Source: Cyclina sinensis (lineage: Eukaryota; Mollusca; Bivalvia; Venerida; Veneridae). Taken from it: DNA of 64,000 bases. The stretch lies in contig JAAONU010000017.1 in NCBI GenBank assembly GCA_012932295.1, positions 3,224,001 to 3,288,000 of the forward strand. The letters run 5' to 3'. A program made the translations under genes and the position numbers. How positions within the stretch are numbered: the first letter of the stretch is position 1; the number at the start of each line of letters is the position of its first letter. The notes beneath the pieces were generated by a model. It had not been told where the DNA came from. It ran no database searches and worked only from the letters and a program-made list of their open reading frames with translations. Shown here in pieces: positions 1-15,100 of this stretch.

Positions 1-10
1 GAGCTTTCAG

Positions 11-186
11 AATGTTGTTAGAGGTGATGATGTTGATATGTTTCTGTCTAATGGTGTTTGCTCTGTTCTCCCTACAAATCTACATGGGAACATTGCGGCA
101 GAAATGTGTGCTCAAGGTTCCAGATTACAATGCCACTCCTTCGTACAGCTATGCTCAGTATTACAACGATCACATAAAAAATTCCT
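11..186 (+). CDS. Nav2: Nav2 exon: domain I S5 and start of extracellular turret
   Basis: The exon follows a TTTCAG acceptor at 5-10, so the window begins just before it, and ends at a GTAAGT donor (187). It enters with the last base of a split codon and leaves in phase 1. It encodes the hydrophobic S5 helix ending in [12 protein letters not shown], matching domain I S5 of sodium channels (LQIYMG is family-typical). The extracellular loop that follows carries an NSS glycosylation sequon across the exon junction. The ATG at 12 is internal Met, not the start of the protein. Confidence 0.88.
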
Positions 187-3100
187 GTAAGTATCGTTAG
201 GTAATATCATTACATACTATGCTGCCCTCTGACATTTTCTCATCTTTTTGGATGTGTGTTTTTTGCAGGGGAAAGTTGGGGAGTTCTATGAAATGAATAG
301 TAAACTAATTGTTGCAGTGGTGTATGTATGTGCTTCAAGGATTTCATGTTTTTATAAACTTTCATCCTAAACAGAAAGATGCAGTACATCAGAAAAAGAC
401 CATCGGTGTGCGGGATTCAGAGTCATGCCCACTGGGTCATGAGAAGTTTGAAAAACCATTGCTCTAGAACATTGAGCAAGGGAACTGATTCCTTTACACA
501 GTTGTCACAGGTTGCATTTTTGTCAATCAAAGCAGGTGCACAGAATGATGACCTTAACAGATGGAGAAACAAAAAGCATGGTTAAACTGACTATATTAAA
601 ACTGAGATGCCTACTTCTGAGGTTTTTACAGTATTATTTAGCAGCAATGCAAAGTGCTTTGTATAGCAACTTCTCTCTCTTTCTGTTGAAAATAATGATA
701 AAACTTCTTCAAGACACAAAATACTTCTTTTCTTACATCTTGCAACAGTTAACCCCTCAAGAAAAACGAGGCTGGCCCCTCACAGTTAACTTTCCTTTTG
801 CCCAGATCCCTCTTCAGTAATAGCAATATTGAAAATTTGTTCTTGAAATGTTCACAATGTTTGCATACAGTTATGATTTTTAATTAAAACGCCTTCCATT
901 GTAAATTGTTTACAAAAATAATTGAATTATCATTTTTAATTCAAGATTACCCGCTGCCCGTAACTTTCCTTTTTAAACATGATACCCATACAAAATCATG
1001 TAAATTTCAGTTAATCTTTGAGCATATTACAGCAAATGAAAATAAAGCTCTTTCAAAAGAGATATGCTTTTGACATAACGAAATTCATATACTTAATTAA
1101 ATATGAGTTATCTCTCCAAAGATCGGTAGGAATGTCTTTTCATAAAGTTTTTGCTTTTACTCCTCGACTAGTATTAAAATTCATTTTCAAAATAGCTTAA
1201 TGTTTTGTTAAGTTCACTACATCAGAAAACAGAGTTCAAGGCAGTTTCTTTAAAGCTTGAATATCGGATATCACATTAATAAAATTAACACATTAAGTTA
1301 ATGTCTTTGCCTATTCAGAACTAACAAAAAAGTCAATAGGGTATCAGTTATACCTTGTTCAAGTGTTAACTAAATCTATATCAGCTGAAAACACTCTTCA
1401 TTTAGTTTTGAAACATAATCATTATTCACTGTGACACTGTTGAGTGTCTTTTCAGCTGTTTGTTGATTTAATTTAATCAATACATCTACACCCCACGGCA
1501 AATAGTTTGTTTTTTGTTTACATAAATTGCATGAAAATGAGAAACGTAGACTATGAGCATGTACATGAGAAAAATTTCAGTTCCATCAACATGGCCTTCT
1601 CTATCAGCATGGGAATTAATATTGTTAAACATAGATTAATTATGTTTTATATGACATGTAGTTTTTCATTTTTTCTGACAAAGAGCGAAGACGTTTGAAG
1701 ATGTAGACTCGCTGCCGTTGCTAAGTAGTTCATAAGTCTAGATATCTGCAGCAACAACAAGTTTAGCGTGATTAATTTTGTGCGAACGGTTTGACCCATT
1801 TTATAGACTTTTTTTTTTTTATTATTGTCAAACTATTAAAAAAGACGTTGGAAAAAAGACATCCCTATCAAAAATTTTCTCAATGTCTCTTCGACAAGTC
1901 TGATTAGTTGGACTACAAAAAGTTCTTATCAGAATATCAGGCAACTGTAAATAGTACTTAAAACCATGTGGGAAGTTTCTGTTCGGCTGTTTTAGGATTT
2001 TTAGTTTGGTAAAAAGATCCAACTAACCAGTGATTCTTGTAATGATATGAAAACTTTGTTAATTATGAATGTGTGCATTCAGTACGTATGCACTTTCCAA
2101 AACCAAAGATAGAAAATAGATCAAAGGTGTGGGAATTGCACTTATCTGTATATAAGTCAATATTAATTGATAGGCTTTTTGGCTTGCAGCAGTTACTTAG
2201 GTGCTAAATTAGTCTGTATGTTAAAATTCCATATAAGAGATTTTAAATGGCATTTAATCATTTACCTACATCTTATAAATAACCAAGCTGTCAGTAAGTG
2301 GTCATTTCTTGTCAGACTGCGTTATTGTGGTGGGCAGGGTGATTTGTTACGATCTATAGGCTAGTCTGGTGCTCATTAGATATTGTATATGTGTAAGTAA
2401 CTAGTTATAGATGATACTCTGCCATGTATTGATACAGGGTTTGGTCTAGACTTAGAAAATCTTGGAAAAGTTTTGCCCACTGCTGTTTTTGACACAAGAT
2501 TCCCTTGACCTTGCTTTAATGTTGCCATTAAAGTTCTCAGTAAAAGAACAACAGACATGGTCTGAAAGTGATTCTGTTCTTATATATATATGACTTGGCC
2601 TGAAAAAAATGTTTCTTAACACATTATGCCAAACCTGTATCATTATTCTGTTGATTTAAAAATTACTTACTTGAGAGAGAGTACTTTTTAAACTGTGCAG
2701 ATATTTCACATATCTCTGTTTCACAGAGAATACCTGGATCTTGTTTAAGGCAAACATGACAAAAAGATGACACTTTACCTTGCGTCCTTTTTCATTTTCT
2801 AAAAAAAATATATTTACACTTTTTTCTTTCAGCAAATTGGCATGAATCTGATGGGGAGTATGTGCTATGTGGCAATGTCACAGGGACTCAGCAGTGTCCA
2901 GATACACATGTGTGCCTGAAAGATATTGGAGAGAACCCCAACTGGGGCTACACCAACTTTGACCATTTTGGATGGGCCATGCTTACATCATTTCAACTGA
3001 TGACCTTAGATTTCTGGGAAGACACATACAATAAGGTATGCAGCAGTTTTCTTGGTTTTAAATTTATTTTGCCAAAAGCATAATTCTAATTGTTGTATAT

Positions 3101-6100
3101 TTTATGACTTGTGATTATAACAAAAACCTTCAGTGCTTACAGTTCTCCATATTATCTGTAAAATTAATGTTAAAATGTCTGTAAAATAAGATAGAACTAG
3201 AGGTATTTCTTTGTTATCTTATAGGTTTTACAAACTTCTGGACCCTGGAATGTGATATTCTTCATATTTGTTGTGTTCTTTGGGGCTTTCTACTTGGTCA
3301 ACCTCATGTTGGCTGTGGTTGCCATGTCCTATGAACAGGAATCAGAGGCTGCTGGCAAGGTAAGTAACTCTGGAAAAATACAGTCTCCACTGTAAGCTAT
3401 TACCTCCCTTTTAGCACCTCTTTTTAACTAATAATGCTTCTTTAACTTATTTAGTGATTTTCATAAGAATTCATTATAATTGATTGATAGTGTTAATATT
3501 TCATCCTTAGTCGATGTATTTTTGCACAACTGTATCTGAATCAGTGTTTCATATTTGTATACCAGAATTCAATAAATCCTTTTTTTGCTCCATGATTTTC
3601 TTTGCCTGTATAGTAGCTATATGACAGTAAGGTTGTTTATGTTAGTTGAATAATTATATGGTCAGTATAGTTTGTTACATATTCTTCCTATTTACACACC
3701 CACCAATCAGGAGGCTCGAAACAGGAGGAGACGTGGTGCCCCTCCCCCTTCAATAAAACAAGAGATACCATCCCCTACTAATCAGGTTGAATTGGTAATA
3801 CTTTATAATAAAGTAGACACAAATAATTATGGAGACACATTTTCCACACTTAAATGCATCTAGTTTCCACCTACAGAAATGCTTGCCTTTTTAGCAAACC
3901 TGAGCACAAAGTGCTCAAGCGTTAGCTTTTGGGATAATTGATTGTCCGTCGTCCGGCAGCGTACGTCATGCATCTTGCATCATGCGTCATCAACAATTTG
4001 ACTTGAACAACTCTCCTCCTAATTCGCTTAGCCAACTTTAACAAAACATGCCTGGGATATTTCTTGCATGAAGCTCTACCAAAGTTGTTCAAAGAATTGA
4101 ATTCCATCAAGAACTCTGGTTGCTATGGCAACAGAAAGGAAAAACTTTGAAAATCTTCTTGTCTGAAACCACAAGGCCCTGAGCCTTAAGATTTGGTATG
4201 TAACATATGTCTAGTGGACCTCTATCAAGTTTGTTCAAATTATACTCCTAGAGTCAAATTTGGCCCTGCTCTGAGGGTCAGTTGATTTTACATAGGCTTA
4301 TATAGGGAAAACTTAAAAAAAAAACTTCTTGTCTGAAACCATTACCCTAAAACTTAGATATTTTAATGGAGCATCAGCTAGAGGTCATATACCAAGTTTG
4401 TTCAAATTATGCCCCTTGAGAGAAAATTGGGGGGTCATTTGAATTCATATAGATTTATACAGGGAGAATCTTAAAAAGCTTCTGATGTTTGCTCAACAGC
4501 AGACCCAAAGGCATAGTATTCAGGTGTGCGATCTAGGGCCATCATGGCCCTCTTGTTTAATCATATCACACACTTGCTGCAAACCAAATCCATTAGCATT
4601 TCCTGGTGTAGAGTTTATGCAAATTCATTTAGAGCAAACAGTATGCTGTCAATATGTTTATCAGTTTTGTGTTTTAAGTTAAGACTTAGCATTTTAACTG
4701 CTGTTAACTTAGTCAAGATTTTCTATTTTTTCTGTGTTAGCATTTTCATCTTAAGTTTTTAAGATCATTATAACATATAGGGGTTTTATTTATCATTTTT
4801 TGTAAAATTATCCAAACTTTTGTCTTGCAGTTTTGAAGACAGATTTAATGTTCATGTGGAATTATTAATCATTGTTTCAGAGGCTTTTTACTTTGTTGTT
4901 AATTCAGCCATTTGGTTTGCCATGCTTCAGACACAAGGAAATGTTAGTAACTTACGGTTGCATAGCCTAACCTTCAGTGCTTCACTACTGAAAGCTTCTA
5001 AAACTGTAAAAATCACCAAGACTTTAGCTTTAATATGTTTAAAACAGTGCTGAACAGCGTTTTTTTAATTTGCCAGTTGTTTTTGGCCATCATTTCTTTT
5101 TATATGATTATTTTCTTGTTTTTAAAGAATAGTTTTTCTGTTACAGAGAATAAGATTTTTATGGTACCACAAAATATCATTTTAGCAAGTCATGCCCTGT
5201 TAGCAGAATAATTTGATCTAGATAACTGAAATAAAAAAAAAACAAAAAACTAAAACATTTCAGATTTTTTTTCGCAACCAAAGTCTATGCTAGTTTATCA
5301 GAAAATCAAAAAATATTAACTCCAAGACTTACAAACACCAGAAATAATGAAGAAAAAGCTGTTGTGATTTTAGCTTTGTTTTGCTTTCTCATTCCCATTT
5401 GAGATTTATATTAAACATCTCTGGTGACAATGTTTTCAGGGGAAAAAGAAAATGACTATGTTTAGACCTTACGCAGACAAAAGTGTAGATGGCACGGAGG
5501 TAAAGAAGTGATTCATATAGCTTAGTATCAATAAGCCTTCAATAACACTATCTGTGCAAACTGTATCATGTCTTTGTATCTTCATTTCAGCTCAGCTACC
5601 TGACTACTCAACTTCTGCTACGCACTCATTCACAAATCAAAATTAGAAATTCATACAGTTAAAGTTCATGGGATGTATTGTCTTTAAAAATCTGTTCATG
5701 GGATAAAATTATTCAACACTCAAGACATTGGGATTAAATATAAATAAATAGAGGCTTATGGGATTATGTTTTACAGAAGTGATCGGTTTATAGGAAGAAA
5801 TGTATAAAGAATTCAGTTTATGGGATAAAAATCATTATAAATACATGGGGTTATACATATATTTAATCAAGAGTGCTGTAAGGCAGAGTAAAATATGCCC
5901 GTCAATTGAGCAATTTGTTTCAGTAATATCTATCCACCTATGAAATTGCAAGTCAATTGCTTTGATAATGTAGGAGTATGGTCCAGACAAACATCAAGTA
6001 TGAAAATTGAATTAAGGGGAATAACTCCAAAAAAGGAAGAGTACAGTGACAGTTCTTGTGCACTGCACTCCAACTCAGTGAGATCTATCCAGCTGTGAAG

Positions 6101-9100
6101 TTTCAAGTCAATAGCTTTGATAGTGTTGGAGTTATGCTCAGGAGAAGAAAATTAAGCAAAGTAGAATAACTCCAAAATCATGAAGTCCAGAGTGATGGTT
6201 TTTGTGTACTGCACTCTGTCTCAATGAGATCTGTCCAACTAGGAAATTTCAAGTCAATAGCATTGATATTGTAGGAGTTATGCTCTGGACATACATCAGG
6301 ACGCCGCCCGGCCGCCCGTCCACCCGCCATGGGTGATCCCATAATAGGTCCCATCTTTTACCGGCATATAAAAATTAGGAAATTTGAGACAGTGCATCAG
6401 ATGTTCACACACTTAAGGACAGATTCCCAAACTACCCAGTGCTTGTGTTATTTGAAATAATCTAGGAAACACTGCTATATTGAAAAACTGAAACAGAAAT
6501 TTTTGAAGAAGAATTTTTTTGAAATTCAAACTTTTCATCCCTGTATCTTGCATCCCTGACAGTCCACAGGTAATTATGCCGTGGCCTATTTCCCTGATTC
6601 AGTACATCAACACTTTCAGATTATACAAATATCTATTAAGATTTGTTTTCTATTCTTTTTTTCTAGATATATAGCTGTCTATTTTTTTTTAGGTAAGGCT
6701 TAGCAATTATGTAATAATTGATCATTTGACTGTCTTTAAAGGAACCAGTTAGAAAGCTGGTAAGACCAAAGCACTTAACTTTGAAAAGGGCTTGGCTGGT
6801 AAACATCCAGATTGTTTTCAGTGAAAGTCTGGTTGAATGGTTCAAGTTTTTTCACTGTTTGAGTTTTTGCTGGTGACATAAAAGTTACAAAATGTTTATA
6901 AGGAATATCTTTTGAAAAGCATTTATTAGCACAGTGATGTTTTCAGACAGTTGAGGTCAGTTATTGCCCTTTAATTAAGAAGAAAATTTGAATTTCACAA
7001 ATCTTTAAATATGCATTAGCTTGGTTTCTTAGACCATAAAATAAGGATCCCCTTTTGCACATGGTGTTGGCAGTACACTATATAAGATATGACATTTTAC
7101 ATTTTCATCTTCGTTTTCTGTCTTCAGCCTTAAACTAAGGCTTGGAACCAGATGTTACTTATGATCATCGAACAACAAATAATTTCATTAACATCAATTT
7201 TACTATTGACAAGGCGTTATGAAAAAACATTAGAAAAATTTAATCATTCATTTTTGCTACACATACCTAAACAAAATGATAAATTTCAGATTGTAAAATT
7301 TTCAGTGTCACCTTGATGTATGTCTAGACTTTATCTAAATTAATTCAGTCAGTGTGTCAATCTAACTGTTGCAGGAATGGCTCATTAATAATTAGTTTGT
7401 ATTAATTGTAGCAGGAGTTTAACCTTTCATAATGAAAATAATTTTTTTTAAATTAATTTAGTGAGATAAGTTACACAAAGTTTGAGACAAAGCCCATCAT
7501 TCATTATTGGTCATGTAATTGGTGGCCAAGTGCAGTACTAACGTAAGTCAGAAGGTAGAAATCTGTACTTGATCATTGATTTGTTATGCCAGACTTCACT
7601 ACTTAAGCAGTGGAAGACTGAAACATTTTTGACTCTCTGCATTTTCCATTGACATAGTACAATTATTAGTGTTTATGATATATTTTAAACTGTTACAAAT
7701 CATCTTAAATCAAGAAGTTTTCACTTAGTGTTCACTGTATGTAAACATAGTGCACCATACAACTAAAACTTCATGTTCACTTCAAGTGCACTTTTTGTTC
7801 ACTAAATTTTGTACAAGGAAGGACAGGTTTCAGCACTATATTTAAATAATATTCTCTTACTTTCATTGCTTGTTCTCTGCATTAAAACTTCGCTTCTAAG
7901 AATTTTTCTGTTTGTTGTCACTTGAGTGCATACAACAGTACTATTTTTATTTGTTGTAAGTAGCTCTGACACACTTTTTGATACTTTTATTATTTTCATC
8001 ACAAGTCTCTTTTCTGACATATCTTTTATTATGTTATTATTATTAAAATCATCATAAATAAATAGGCAGATAATTTTTTGAATTTTTTCAGCTTTTATAG
8101 ACATAATTTTGTTTAAAGATATTGCATTTGAGTAACTGTTTCAGAAAGATTTTTATGTTTCTGTTTTTGTAGAGGAAAGGGCTATTTTTTACTTTCACAA
8201 AGATTTTTCTTGAAATGTATATATTGTATAAGACATTGTTTTATTTGCCCATGTCAGTAGTAATATTCTCAGATTGTTTCATAATATATTACTTACATTA
8301 TATGTGAACACTACTGTTTTGTGTTGAGTTTACCTTAGTGTAGTCACTATAATTGTCATTGAGAAATGAGTGTAAAAACATTACTAATGGAGAAACTTAC
8401 CCCTAAAAATTACTAACAGGTTTAAGTCTATTTTTAAACATGTTTGTTGATGAAGAAAAGAAAAAAATTGACTCTTTATTGAAAGGACAAACAGACCTGA
8501 AATGAACTGTATAAAGGAGATACTAATAAAAATACCTTTAGGTTACAAGTTCAAGTTACTAAGATAGAAAATGGAAGATTTTCCCCCTAAATCTCTAAAT
8601 CTGTTAGTGGTAGTTCTAAACTAAACATTTATTTATCTAGTAATGCATGAGCTAGCTGCATATTAAGTTAATGGTTACTCTGAGTTATACATAATTATAG
8701 TGATCATCTGTGAAAGATTCATTTCCTCTTGTATATCCTTGAAAGAAGCCATTGGCTTTGCTTTGCCCATTTACATTATTAATGAGGCAAATATCCTACT
8801 ATAATACAGGATTTAGCTTTATGGCTCTGACTGTTTTTATTTTTACAGTCTCATTTTTGTCATGTTGAATTATAGATAACTTTTAATTATAATCAGTTAA
8901 TTTGCATTGATTCTAGAGTACTACAATGAATCACCTTTTATATCAGTTTTTTCACCAACAGTCGTAATTTTATATTTTTTGTCTATTCACAAAATAGTTT
9001 CATATTTTTTGTTTTGACCAAGGTTTATTAAACTCTCACATTTTTCTTAGCCGAAGGGTTTCATTAAGAGATCTAAGATGGTAGGTCTTTGTATGGATTT

Positions 9101-12100
9101 TTTAAATGTGTATGTCTATGTATAAAATAAGATTTTCTTTATATTGTCTTCAATATTTATTTGATTATGTGGAATTTTTCTTGTGGATATTTCTTTGTGT
9201 TATTTTTGAAAATGTTCTCATGTCTGGTATTTAATTTTTCTTTTTCAAAGATGAAAATTTGATCTTTTTGATTATTTTTGTTTTACATCAACAGTAAAAT
9301 AATCTCTGTATTAAGCTTTGACAAGCTCTTTGGCTCTTACCTGGACTTTTCATAGTGACCATGGGCTGTGCATGCAATAAGATTTGTTAGTTTTTTTGTT
9401 TTCTTTAAAAAAAAAAAAAAAAAAAAAAAAACATCTTTCTTTTGAAATTGATGCAAATTGAGTCAAAAAAATGTCCCTTTAAATTAAAATGATCGATATT
9501 TTCTTTATGTCATGATGTCTTTGTAGGATGGATATCTATTCAAAATATTGTTATATGTTTCTTTGAGTTTTTTAACTGTAATGTTTTAACTAAACAAGGT
9601 CAGCCATCTGGCTATCCTTTATTTATGAAACAAAATTAAAGATGTTTTAAATTATTTCTTCTGAATAAATTTCTGTTGCAAAAAAGAAGAAAAACAAAAT
9701 GTATGTAAATGTTGTTAGCTCATGCTTTTATATCACTTAGTCTGGCTTGCATGTTCTTCACAACTATGAACATTGGAAATGAAGTTGTAAATATTATTTG
9801 ATAATTTGTTTATAATGACTATGATTTAAAAATCATAAATTCCAACAGAGTTTACTATATAGAAGTCAATGTCAAGTCAGTTACAAAAAAGTGATAAAAA
9901 GTGCAATGATGAAAATATGGAACATACAAAGAAATGTAAAGAAATAATACAAAATACAATAGATTCTATCTATAATGTAAGAAATAGTATAAAATAAACA
10001 CAGGTAATAATAATGAACACCAGTAGATATAGAATTTTATGAAAGACATTTAAGAAATTGTTTTCAGGCAAAGGCATCTTTTTTTGATACTAGAAAAACC
10101 GACAACTTTTCTTTGTTTAATTTCAGGAGAGAGAGAAAGAGCTAAAGAGCAAAAATAGAAAGAAGAAAAAGAAGAAGGAAAAAGAGAAGAAAGACCCTTG
10201 GAAGGAACTTGCTGATGGTTTGTATAGATATCAGTACTCTAATTTCCAAATTGTACTATTGTTGTAAAATAGGTAACAAGTTGAAATTTATGAGATTGAC
10301 ACCGTGCTGGGACAGTACATGTCAGTGATTTTTGTGATTCTTGCATATGGAAAACCTTCATTACAAGTACCATGTTTTGCACTACATGTGTCTTTATTTT
10401 CACATTGAGGTAATAGTTCATACAATTATTGAAGATTTTTAGCTTGTCTATTTTCGAAGAAAAAAGTCAAGCTATTATGGTCACTGAGTTATTGGTGTCA
10501 GTGTCATGCAAAAACTTTAATGTAGCTTATTACTCATAAACCATAAGGCTTACAGTTTTGATATTTGGTGTATAGTATTGCCTAGTGTATCTCTGCCAAG
10601 CTGGTTCAAATCATGACTGCAGGGTCAATATTGGCCCTGCCTGGGCCAGGCTTACAGTTTTGATATTTGGTGTGTAGCATTGTGGATCTGTACCAAATTG
10701 GTTCAAATCATGACCCAAGAGTCAATATTGGCTTAAATATACATGTAGTTGTATAAGAAAATCGTTAAAAATCTTCTTCTCTAAAACTGCTTGACACAGT
10801 TTTTTGTAATTTGATGTGAGGCATCCTCTAGTAGAACTCTACCAAGATTGTTCATACTCTGTCCCAACCCAGGGGTCACTTTGTTTTGGATTGACTTATA
10901 AAGGAAAAACTTAACCCCCCCACCCCCACTTCCCCCCATGAGCATTGGTGCCACTCCACAGTGCTCTTTTTTTTTCCAAAGAAAGTAAACTCAACACAGT
11001 TCTGTTGTATTTTCAAAGGCAAAACATCTTGTTTTAATGTATAATATTACAATTTTGACACTGGATTATATAAGTAATAAGATATTTTTCTCAGCTATTA
11101 TTCTTAGCATGTATCATACCAGAATCTATCCTCTAAAGATATATAACTTTACCTGGTCATGAAAAATTTATTGCATGTTATATTACAATTTGTTCATTCA
11201 GTGTAAATTGTTGAAGGTTATATCACTGTTTAAACTAACATTAGAAATTACAAAGAAAGGTAGTTATTACCGTCATTTTGTATTTATAACAGACATTTTT
11301 TAAAAAGTATTTTGATATTCGGTTTGATTCTTTCTTTGGCTGTCAGAAACAGAAGGAAAAAAAACAATACTGCTGTGCATTTCATTTCTATCCATATATT
11401 AATTAAAAGAAGTCATCATAATTTGTGACTGAATAATCTATGGTTTGGTAACAAGGTGACCATAATATGTGGTATAGGATGTCATTTAGGCTATCATGAG
11501 CAGCATTATTTTGACTCGATTCGGAGGAGAAAACTGTTGTAAGTAGTTTATTTTGTTCACCAATTTTAATGGTTAATAGCGCAAGCAGAATATTATGTCT
11601 TACACATTGGCCCTGATGATTCTTTTGTCTGATGTATAGAATTTTATAACATTCGGGAAAATTGAAAAATCATTAGGGTCTGTATGTAGGGCACAAATGT
11701 CCGCTTCACATGCGCTATGCCCTGTATATAAAATACTTACAGCTGCAGTTTTCTCCTCTGAATCGCGTCAAAATAATGCTGCTCGCGATAGCCCAAATGA
11801 CATCATTATACCAAATGGTATGGCCACCCTGGGTAAGCATTTTAGGAAACAGTGGTCTAATTTTGAATGGTGATATAACTAGTATATTGTTGTTTGTATA
11901 ACATTTACATGGATGTTACTAACTTTCTTATACTGGCCACAGAGGGTGTTATTTTAAGTTTGTATACTCTTAATTAGTTGTCTAAAATTCTGTGGATGTT
12001 GTAATTATTGTGAAAAGATTAGTGTACTCGATGTTTTAGATACAGACTGTGTACTGTTTATAGACTGTTACTATATATAGACTGCTATATATAGACTTTA

Positions 12101-15100
12101 CTATATTTTCATCTTTTTTTCCCCTTCGGCTTCCCTCTTTGACAATCTCAGGAAACCAGAATATAGGTAAACTTAAACTTTATTTTATTTAATTGTCAGG
12201 GAGATTTATTTACAAAGTTGGTTCCATTATTTGTTTGAATAAAGAAAGGCTGTTCTTACAATATTTCTTGTGTCAGAAAACAATGTTTTTGCTTTTGAAA
12301 CTTTGGATATTTGTAACACAAATGACAAAAAATGAAAATATATTTGATTTTGATCTAAGTGGATGTTAGTTTACAAGACACTCAGCAAAATTTAAGTACA
12401 GTACTTTTGATTATAAACAAAGAATGATATAACACTGTAACTGTTTTTATTCTATATCCGTCTGATTATAACGTCCAGTCAGCGATGTGAATTTCCACCA
12501 CGTAACCATACAGTATATTTCCATATATATATGAATGTCATGTATTGGTTTGTTCTTTATATGATATGTACCACTTTTGCATGCTTTTTCCATGAAAAGA
12601 AGTGTGGTATTGCAAGAGCTGTTGGTCTTAAGAATTTTATCATTTCTCTCGTATATAAAGTGAATTAAATTTTTTGGAAAAAAAAATGTTGATAAATAAG
12701 ATATAGATTAAAAAGATAATTTAATGTTGTACTGTAAATTACAAGATATATTTAGACTAGTACGGTGCTATGACATATCATATTGGACAAATCAGCTTGT
12801 CCAGTATGACTTTTGGCAGTGTACTCATCCAAATATATCTCTGCATTGTACTGTGCAACATTTAATAACCTAATCATGTACTAATGTATAGTTTGAAAAA
12901 TAACTTTTAGTGTGTTTAACTTATAGCTTACATAAAAAACTTCAAAGGAATATAGCAGCCAGTTTACAGATTTCATGAGATTTTGACGGATCTTTTATCT
13001 GCAATGTTCATATTTACAGTTTAGGAGCCAGCCACATTCTTTTTCTCTTGTGTTTCATAAAATCTATGATATGTGGCCAGCAAGATCACAGTAATGACTA
13101 GAGTGCAATATAAACTAAACATAAAACATCGTTTTGTCTTGCAACACAATTTTTGACTTCTTTAACTTTTTTTTTTGACAAAAACCAAGCAAGAAAAAGA
13201 ATAAAAAATGAGACAAAGATATCTTTTGCAAGAGCAGCCTAAATTAAAACATTCGGAGCCCAGTAAGATCTCCATTATAAGTTTTAAGTTATACCCAGTT
13301 ACTACTCAGTTTCTACCCAGGTTTATGGTTCATAAAGTCTGAAAGTTTTAGCCCAGATAACTTGTTATTTTCTAATCAGTTCATTTCCTGTAACGAGTTC
13401 CATTTCTTCCAAACGCAAGATTTGTAATTATATTTTTCATATTACTGTGACTTTTGATTTTGAAAATATATAGTTTGACTACTGCTTTAAGAACAATAGT
13501 TCAATCATTTAGTAGTTTTCCAAGTTGAATTGTTTATTTTCCCATTTATCCATCTGTCAAAGGTTTGCTGACCATCTGACAAAGGTTTTCTGACCATCTG
13601 ACTTTGATATGTATTATGATTAGGTTAACTTATCATTTAGTTTGAAACACCTTGGAACTGAAATTTAATCTTTGATGAAAGTTGCAGATGCATGTATTAT
13701 ATCATATGTGAACCATTACATCATATGTGAACCATTATATCATATTATATCAAATGTGAACCATTATATCATATAATATCATATGTGAACCATTATATCA
13801 TATAAAATCATATGTGAACCATTATATCATATTATATCATATGTGAACCATTATTTCATATTATATTATATGTGAACCATTATATCATATTATATCATAT
13901 GTGAACCATTATTTCATATTATATCATACCTGAACCATTATATCATATAATATCATATGTGAACCATTATATCTTTTTATATCATATGTGAACCATTATA
14001 TCACATTATATCATTCATGAACTATTATATCATATTATATCATACATGAACCTTCAGAATCTATCATTGACTGCTTAGAATACAAAAGAGATATGTCCTG
14101 ACCTTTGTTACAAAGCTTTACCTATATTGTTTTATGGTTATATAGGATTTCTTTGCTTACTTTGCAGGTAGGGGTATAAGTCATACAGCTTTCCTCACTA
14201 CCTAGCCTGTTGGCTGGCAGTTATGGCAGCATAGTTCAGTGTCGGCTTGTGAACAGTGTCAATCAGTTATATATGTATTTCAATTAATTAGAGCTTACAA
14301 CATTTTTCGATGAAAATGACTCAGGACTTAAAATCAGAGCAGTTTCTTACATATTAAAGATATATATTAAATCATGATTTTAACACTTTAGAGATATTTG
14401 TTATTTATAAATACACTCTTAATGTCTTAAAGTTAAAATTGAATCCTTCCTTGGTTAGGCATAGTCGTTAACACTATTGCTTGAAAACAAACTGATTCTT
14501 TCAAGCGCCTGTCAGTTTGGTATAATCTGTCTATATTATTAAGACCATGCGACTGAAGATTTTGTAGAAGCCTCTTATAACTTAAAAGCTCATTAAACAG
14601 CTCTTTGTAAGTTTTATTGAAATGACAAAAACTGTGCTTCTTGAAATGACAGCTGTGTAATAATGCATACAGTAAAATTTCTAAATTTGTAACCATACGC
14701 TTTCTAGCCTACAATTTTTTGGAACATTTTGTATCTTTTTATTTTGGATGTGGCATAAACTCGTCAGGTCAGAATTCTCCTCTTTAAATGTTTTCACTTG
14801 ATGTATGCATGCCTTCATAAACACGTTAACTTTCTTGTTTCAGCACTTTCATGACTTTGATTTGATATTGGCCTACTGGTCTTCATAAACATATTAATTT
14901 TCTCATTTTAGTTCTAAATATCAAAGAAATTTAGATGCCAAAAAACAAGCTCTTTGAAAGATTTTGTTTTTGCCACAGTGACTGAGACAACTTGCTAATA
15001 TTCTGTCTCATTTAAAACAAGAAAACTTAAGGCTTTTCAGCAGAATCATGATTCTGAGAGTATTTATATAAGATGAATTAAGCTTCACATTGCTTGCAAT

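Noticed and set aside
10915..10938. C-rich run as a G-quadruplex or regulatory site
   Set aside because: It lies inside a dispersed repeat body and has an obvious origin as part of that repeat's GC-rich end.
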